Source: an uncultured bacterium (GTDB lineage: Bacteria > Actinomycetota > Coriobacteriia > Coriobacteriales > Coriobacteriaceae). Taken from it: a DNA stretch of 51,327 nucleotides. Under the pieces are notes generated by a model. That model saw only the letters and a program-made list of their open reading frames with translations. It was not told where the DNA came from and ran no database searches. Within the stretch, counting starts at the first letter, position 1. Each line of letters starts with the position of its first letter. Made by a program: the position numbers and the translations under genes. The stretch lies in contig CAJMLY010000015.1 in assembly GCA_905214425.1 (NCBI GenBank), positions 1 to 51,327 of the forward strand. Reading direction: 5' to 3'. Of this stretch, positions 46,802 to 51,327 are shown piece by piece.

Positions 46802-49276
46802 ATGGAATCGTTGTACCGAAAGTATCGCCCGCTCACCTTCGACTCCGTGGTGGGCCAGCAGCATATCGTCTCGACGCTCGAGCACGCCATCACCGAGGGG
46901 CGCCTGTCCCACGCCTACCTGTTCTGCGGACCGCGCGGCACGGGCAAGACCACCATGGCGCGCATTCTGGCCAAGGCGCTGCTGTGCCGCAATGCCGAGG
47001 CGGCGCGCGCCGAGGGTGCAAGCGGCTGCATGCCCGACGGTACTTGCGAGGAGTGCGAGCTCATTGCCGAGGGCAACCACCCCGATGTCTACGAGCTCGA
47101 TGCCGCAAGCCGTACCGGCGTGGACAACGTGCGCGAGGAGATCATCAACTCCGTCAACTTTGCCCCGGTGCGCGGCAAGTACAAGATCTATATCATCGAC
47201 GAGGTCCACATGCTCACGACGGCGGCGTTCAACGCGCTGCTCAAGACGCTTGAGGAGCCGCCGGCACACGTGATCTTTGTGCTGTGCACCACCGACCCGC
47301 AAAAGATTCTGGAGACCATCCTCTCACGCTGCCAGCGTTTCGATTTCCATCGCATCGGCAACGAGGATATTGCGCATCGACTGTCCTACGTGTGCGAGCA
47401 GGAGGGATTCGATTACGACGACGAGGCGCTGGCCATCGTGGCGCGCCATGCAAAGGGCGGCATGCGCGACGCGTTGTCCACGCTGGAGCAGCTGAGCGTT
47501 TTTGGCAACGGCGCTGTGCATGCGGACGATGCCCGCTCGCTTTTGGGCGAGGTTTCGGACCAGATTCTGGGCGAGTTTTCCCGCGCCATTGCCGATCGTG
47601 ATGTTGCCGAGCTGTATGGGCTTATTCGCGCGCAGGTCGAGGAAGGAAACGACCTGCTGGAGCTGACGCGTGACCTGGTGGCGCATGTGCGTGACGTGTA
47701 CGTTGCCTGCGTTGCCGGTGCCCGTGCCGAGCTGTTTGAGGGTGGCTCCGAGCAGGCCGAGGCACTTGCTGCCGAGGCCGCTGCCTTTGGCGAGCATCCT
47801 GCCGACCGCCTGGCCCGTGTGCTGACAGTGCTCGACGATGCCGCACTGGAGATGAGGGGCGCGAGCGACGTGCGCCTGGTGCTCGAGATTGCCTGCACGC
47901 GTCTGGCACGTCCCGAGGCCGATTTGACGATTGAAGCTTTGGCTGAGCGCGTAGCTCGCTTGGAGGCCATGGTTGCCAACGCCGCCGTTCCGGCGAGCGT
48001 GGCTGCTGCTCAGGCCGCCGCGCCTGCAGCATCCGTACCCGCTGCTGCCCAGCAGCCGACGCTAATTTCGGGCGTCCGTGCTGCTGCTCCGGCGGCATCC
48101 GCTGCCCCTGCTGCTACGTCCGCGCGCCAGGGCGGTATGCCTTGGGACCGTGGTGCTGCCGCTCCGGCTGCCCAGCCTGCGCCCAAGTCCGCGGCTCCTG
48201 CGCCGGCGCCCAAACCTGTAACGCCTGCACCTCAACCCGTTGCGGCTCCGGCCCCCGCGCCTGCCACCGTTCCGGCACCTAAGCCCCAGTCCAACAATGC
48301 CGTCCAGGTTGCCGCCGCCGGTGCTGCCGAGACGCCCGCGGTCGAGGATGCCGGAGAGCTGCAGCGCAAATGGGCCGAGGTTGTCGAGCGTGTCAAGGCG
48401 CGCCAGGCTTCCTACGCAGGGCTTTTGCTCAACGCCCGCGCCACGGCCGACGACGGCTCCAAGCTCACGGTCTCGTTCCCCGCGGGTTCGACTTTTGCCA
48501 TTAAGATGCTCGGTCGCGCCGATACGCAGTCGGTGGTCCTGCCGACGGTCTGCGCGGTCTTCGGTCGTCGTACCGTCGACTATGTCCTGGGTGGGGGTGG
48601 CACGCCGGCTCCTCAACATGAGGAGCATTCTCCATCTGCACGGGCTGCGGCATCTGCGGACCCGCAACCCGTGTCCTCGGCGGCCCCTGTGTCCTCGAGT
48701 GCCAGCGCGCCGCAGCAGCAAGCGGCGCCGGTAGCGGCATCGACCCCGTCGGCGCCTAAGCCCGCGGCGTCCAAACCGGCTGCTCCGGTCCCCGCGTTCA
48801 AGCCCGTCTCGCCCGCGCCCAAGTCGTCTGACCTGGGCAAAGCCCCCTGGCTACGCTCCGACAACCCCGCCGGCGCTCCTGCCACGGGTAAGCTTCCGAC
48901 CGAGCCCGCACCCCGTGCGCTCGAGCGCTCGGCTGCCCCCAAGGCTCAGCCTGTCGCGCAGCCCGCGCCGTGGGAATCCGAGCAGGTGCCCTACGACGAC
49001 GCTATGGTCGGCGGCTTTGCCGGCGATGCGAGCGGGGACGATCTTCCTCCGTTCGACGTGCCGGGTGCGGCGTCCGCGCCCAAGCCCGCCGCGGCGGCAT
49101 CCGCGGCCCCCACAAGCGACGACGCCCCCGCGGCTCCCTGGGAGTCCAACCCCGGTGCGGGCAGCCCCTTCGGCCATCAGGGCGCAGCCCCGAACATCCC
49201 GCAGACCGAGGACGAGGCCAAAGCCCTCATCCGCAGCGTCTTCGGTCAGGCCACCATCTTCAAACCGGTGGAGTAG
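46802..49276 (+). CDS. dnaX: DNA polymerase III subunit gamma/tau
   Basis: 824 residues. Clamp-loader AAA module: YRKYRPLTFDSVVGQ, Walker A GPRGTGKTT, the zinc knuckle (CRNAEAARAEGASGC...CEEC), Walker B IYIIDEVHML and sensor RCQRFDFHRI. Domain III extends to about residue 370. The rest (about 385-800) is a long Ala/Pro tail with one folded island near 525-600 (LQRKWAEVVERVKARQ, tau domain). Start ATG at 46802 after GGGGGAG. No slippery A-run for a frameshifted gamma form is seen. No SRP RNA is present upstream. Confidence 0.96.
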   Translation: MESLYRKYRPLTFDSVVGQQHIVSTLEHAITEGRLSHAYLFCGPRGTGKTTMARILAKALLCRNAEAARAEGASGCMPDGTCEECELIAEGNHPDVYELDAASRTGVDNVREEIINSVNFAPVRGKYKIYIIDEVHMLTTAAFNALLKTLEEPPAHVIFVLCTTDPQKILETILSRCQRFDFHRIGNEDIAHRLSYVCEQEGFDYDDEALAIVARHAKGGMRDALSTLEQLSVFGNGAVHADDARSLLGEVSDQILGEFSRAIADRDVAELYGLIRAQVEEGNDLLELTRDLVAHVRDVYVACVAGARAELFEGGSEQAEALAAEAAAFGEHPADRLARVLTVLDDAALEMRGASDVRLVLEIACTRLARPEADLTIEALAERVARLEAMVANAAVPASVAAAQAAAPAASVPAAAQQPTLISGVRAAAPAASAAPAATSARQGGMPWDRGAAAPAAQPAPKSAAPAPAPKPVTPAPQPVAAPAPAPATVPAPKPQSNNAVQVAAAGAAETPAVEDAGELQRKWAEVVERVKARQASYAGLLLNARATADDGSKLTVSFPAGSTFAIKMLGRADTQSVVLPTVCAVFGRRTVDYVLGGGGTPAPQHEEHSPSARAAASADPQPVSSAAPVSSSASAPQQQAAPVAASTPSAPKPAASKPAAPVPAFKPVSPAPKSSDLGKAPWLRSDNPAGAPATGKLPTEPAPRALERSAAPKAQPVAQPAPWESEQVPYDDAMVGGFAGDASGDDLPPFDVPGAASAPKPAAAASAAPTSDDAPAAPWESNPGAGSPFGHQGAAPNIPQTEDEAKALIRSVFGQATIFKPVE

Positions 49277-49297
49277 CCGTACGGGCGGGTATACTGC

Positions 49298-49771
49298 TCA
49301 AGAAGAGAACCCCTTGCCCGGGCACATCTGTATTTCGGACATGTGTAGTGTGGTGCCGCGTATATCGCATTCGAGCAAACAGGTGCGCGACGGTCGGTCT
49401 AGGATGCTGAGGTCGATACGATACGCCGCATAGCTGTCCGTGTACTCGACTTGCTCGGCGTTGAGGGTTGCTCCGATTGTCAAGAAAGAGCCCGGTTCGG
49501 CATCGACAATCTTGGAGTCCTTTATCTTGACCTTGAACTCTTGGTAGAGGGACGGGCTGTTGTAGTAAATGGTTCGGGTTCCGTCGGTGCACTCATCGGT
49601 CGCTTCCCATTTGACGACGGGCTGGTCCGAGCTGGCTATCAGCAGTTCTGCTCCAAAGGCTATGGCATGGGTGATGACAACCAGCAATGCCCAGCCGACA
49701 AAGAGGTAGAGAACCACATATGCAACGGGGTGTTTTGAGCGGATGTTTTGGAGCGCGTCGGGGGCATTCAT
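49298..49771 (-). CDS. Orphan small membrane protein
   Basis: 157 residues. One membrane helix (about 16-42, VAYVVLYLFVGWALLVVITHAIAFGAELL), then an exported domain with CTDGTRTIYYN, CLLECDIRG and a terminal Cys (QMCPGKG). Not recognised. It has the size and single-helix plan of the island proteins at 16.4-19.2 kb but no clear shared motif. AGGTGCCCC precedes the ATG. Lower GC than dnaX; convergent with it. Confidence 0.65.
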   Translation of the reverse strand: MNAPDALQNIRSKHPVAYVVLYLFVGWALLVVITHAIAFGAELLIASSDQPVVKWEATDECTDGTRTIYYNSPSLYQEFKVKIKDSKIVDAEPGSFLTIGATLNAEQVEYTDSYAAYRIDLSILDRPSRTCLLECDIRGTTLHMSEIQMCPGKGFSS

Positions 49772-50111
49772 GGGGCACCTCCAAATTGCTATCTATGGCA
49801 ATTAGATTATACCCCGCCGTCATGCGCGCCACCCCGAGCAGCGGTCCGGCATTTTGCTATCTAGCTGGATGCAGAAAATGTCGGGTTCCGGCTCTACAAG
49901 ATTTAGCTTTCAATAATATGCAGATGCGAATTATTCAACTTTGCATAATCTATGGGTGCGGCTTGCGCTCCAGGACATGTATATCGACTGAGGTAACACG
50001 TCCGCCCCGCTCGCTGGCCTCGCGCCGTGGTACGATTTTTGAGTTTGAAAGTCCCGCCGTGCTCCGGCTGCCCTTGCAGCTCGGCGTGCGGCCGCACGTA
50101 AAGGAGCCATC
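49772..50111. other. Intergenic region upstream of ybaB
   Basis: AT-rich in its middle. A short repeat TTGCTATCTA occurs at 49787 and 49854. A -10-like TACGAT (50031-50036) could serve ybaB-recR. No RNA gene (no SRP RNA or tmRNA signature) and no convincing open frame are visible. Confidence 0.5.
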
Positions 50112-50432
50112 ATGGCCGGTATGAACATGCAGCAGATGATGAAGCAGGCTCGCAAGATGCAGGAGCAGCTTGCCGCCGCGCAGGAGAACCTCAAGTCCCA
50201 GACCGTCGACGCCTCTGCCGGCGGCGGCATGGTCAAGGTGACCGTTAACGGCGAGATGGAGCTCGTCAACCTCACCATCGATCCCGATGCGCTCGATCCC
50301 GAGGACGTCGATATGCTGCAGGATATGATCATGGCTGCCGTCAACGAGGCCGTCCGCGGCGTCAACGAGCTCGCCAACAAGCAGATGGGCGCCATCACCG
50401 GCGGCCTCAACATCCCGGGCATGCCGTTCTAA
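50112..50432 (+). CDS. ybaB: YbaB/EbfC nucleoid-associated protein
   Basis: 106 residues. Family pattern: Met/Gln-rich helix MNMQQMMKQARKMQEQLAAA, then VDASAGGGMVKVTVNGEMEL, LTIDPDALDPEDVDMLQDMI and NEAVRGVNELANKQM. It binds DNA as a dimer and is regularly encoded between dnaX and recR, as here. AAAGGAG precedes the ATG. Confidence 0.96.
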   Translation: MAGMNMQQMMKQARKMQEQLAAAQENLKSQTVDASAGGGMVKVTVNGEMELVNLTIDPDALDPEDVDMLQDMIMAAVNEAVRGVNELANKQMGAITGGLNIPGMPF

Positions 50433-50445
50433 GACACGCATATAT

Positions 50446-51042
50446 ATGAGTGCCAACCACAGTCTGCAAAAACTGCTCGATGAGCTGGGCCGTCTGCCGG
50501 GCATTGGTCCCAAGTCGGCCCAGCGCATCGCCTATTACCTGTTGGAGGCCGACGCCGAGGAGGCGCGCCGCCTGGCCGAGGCCATCCTGGAGGTCAAGCA
50601 GGAGGTCCACTTTTGCAGCCGCTGCTTTAACTACGCCACGGCCGACGAGTGCTCCATCTGCCAGGACCCGATGCGCGATACCACTCGCATTTGCGTGGTG
50701 GGCGAGCCGCGCGATGTCCAGGCGATCGAGCGCACGGGCAGCTACCACGGCCTCTACCACGTATTGGGCGGCGTGATCAGCCCCATGGACAAGATTGGCC
50801 CCGAGCAGTTGCACATTCGCGAGCTGCTGGCGCGTCTGGGCCACGAGGATATCCATGAGGTCATCATCGCCACCAACCCTAACATCGAGGGCGAGACCAC
50901 GGCGAGCTACCTGGCCCGCACTATCAAGCCGCTGGGCGTCGAGGTGTCGCGTCTGGCGAGCGGCCTGCCCGTGGGCGGCGACCTGGAGTATGCCGACGAG
51001 CTTACGCTTGGCCGCGCCATCGAGGCCCGCCGCGCGATTTAG
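50446..51042 (+). CDS. recR: Recombination protein RecR
   Basis: 198 residues, the usual length. Helix-hairpin-helix LPGIGPKSAQRIAYYLL, zinc finger CSRCFNYATADECSIC, Toprim domain (CVVGEPRDVQAIERTG, HVLGGVISPMD, ATNPNIEGETTASYLA) and C-terminal SRLASGLPVGGDLEYADELTL. Works with RecF/RecO in loading RecA at gaps. It begins 13 bases after ybaB with only a weak ribosome site. Confidence 0.97.
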   Translation: MSANHSLQKLLDELGRLPGIGPKSAQRIAYYLLEADAEEARRLAEAILEVKQEVHFCSRCFNYATADECSICQDPMRDTTRICVVGEPRDVQAIERTGSYHGLYHVLGGVISPMDKIGPEQLHIRELLARLGHEDIHEVIIATNPNIEGETTASYLARTIKPLGVEVSRLASGLPVGGDLEYADELTLGRAIEARRAI

Positions 51043-51230
51043 GTGGCGAGCCTGCTCCTGCCGTATGTTTTCCTCGCGACGCACGGGGTAGTCATAATTT
51101 CCCCGTGCGACTGTGAGTTTGTTGTGCAACAAAGATGCTTCATATCCGCTTATCGCATGGATGCTTCCGCTCGCATCCTTAATTTGCCCATTCGTTGCGC
51201 AACCTTTTGGGTTCGCTGATACACTCAAAT

Positions 51231-51327
51231 ATGGATTTGAATGAATGCGCCGCTTCTGAGCGGCGTGTTTTTGTTCAAGACTTTAGTCTGCTGGCCGCGC
51301 AGCGGCCAGCTTTAAACCACCCGCTAC
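51231..51327 (+). CDS. Start of an unidentified gene at the right edge, possibly leaderless
   Basis: From ATG at 51231 the frame stays open to the window end (32 codons, MDLNECAASERRVFVQDF...). There is no ribosome site, but TTGCGC (51195-51200), 17 bases, GATACA (51218-51223) places transcription start at about the ATG, as for a leaderless actinobacterial mRNA. Two hairpins (51248-51265, with a T-rich tail; 51291-51309) fall inside the frame, so this could instead be a leader with an attenuator. The 188 bases between recR and this frame hold only the promoter. Confidence 0.4.
   Translation, partial: MDLNECAASERRVFVQDFSLLAAQRPALNHPL

Overview
The window looks like chromosome of a Coriobacteriia actinobacterium, most likely Collinsella. 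This is inferred from high-GC codon use, a dnaK-grpE-dnaJ-hspR heat-shock cluster, an actinobacterial FHA/PP2C/SEDS-PBP/PASTA-kinase envelope operon, a mannose-family PTS and gut-anaerobe redox genes. No rRNA, CRISPR array, prophage or transposase is visible; there is one tRNA.

Layout. 1-4.0 kb: the 5' part of a nickel regulator (NikR), a small helical protein, thioredoxin, a degenerate uracil-DNA-glycosylase-like protein, and an AgrC/AgrA-type sensor kinase with a LytTR regulator. 4.2-8.1 kb: a complete de novo NAD operon (nadA-nadB-nadC) ending in its probable repressor gene niaR, with a perfect 19+19 bp palindrome over the promoter. 8.3-13.3 kb: a 2x[4Fe-4S] ferredoxin, then dnaK-grpE-dnaJ-hspR. 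13.7-16.0 kb: an aconitase-superfamily hydratase of the YbhJ type. 16.0-19.5 kb: an accessory island of three orphan membrane-anchored or secreted proteins (two are paralogues) among several families of palindromic repeats and a 122-bp direct repeat. 19.5-22.3 kb: clpB, with the same upstream operator as dnaK. 22.4-25.8 kb: a small orphan, an AAA/DUF4143 ATPase behind a palindrome, and an acidic single-pass membrane protein. 26.1-31.4 kb: a TetR-type regulator between a multi-pass membrane protein (DUF5692-like) and a 925-residue Fe-S/FAD oxidoreductase, then hypA. 31.8-35.1 kb: mannose-family PTS genes (EIIAB, EIIC, EIID) and a DUF956 gene. 35.1-35.6 kb: 61-bp tandem hairpin repeats and tRNA-Arg(CCT), with duplicated and inverted pieces of the tRNA. 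35.8-46.7 kb: a leftward envelope/signalling operon (YcxB-like protein, multi-pass Ser/Thr kinase, FhaA-like, FhaB-like, PP2C phosphatase, a SEDS-transpeptidase fusion, PASTA kinase). 46.8-51.0 kb: dnaX, an orphan membrane protein, ybaB, recR, and the start of another gene at the right edge.

The strongest unexplained signal is a ~145-nt element present twice (13343-13488 and 30785-30929), each time just after a stop codon and in the same orientation as the gene before it. The two copies differ in nearly every helix, yet every helix still pairs. The unpaired segments (CGACGCTGC, TCAACTTCG, AAAA, CCTTGTTTC, TCGCTG and a TC/CC internal loop) are identical. This is the pattern of a conserved structured RNA. 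Next in interest are the fusion of a RodA/FtsW polymerase with its class B PBP in one frame, shared non-canonical operators at dnaK and clpB, paired TetR operators in the redox cluster, and the tRNA-derived repeats.
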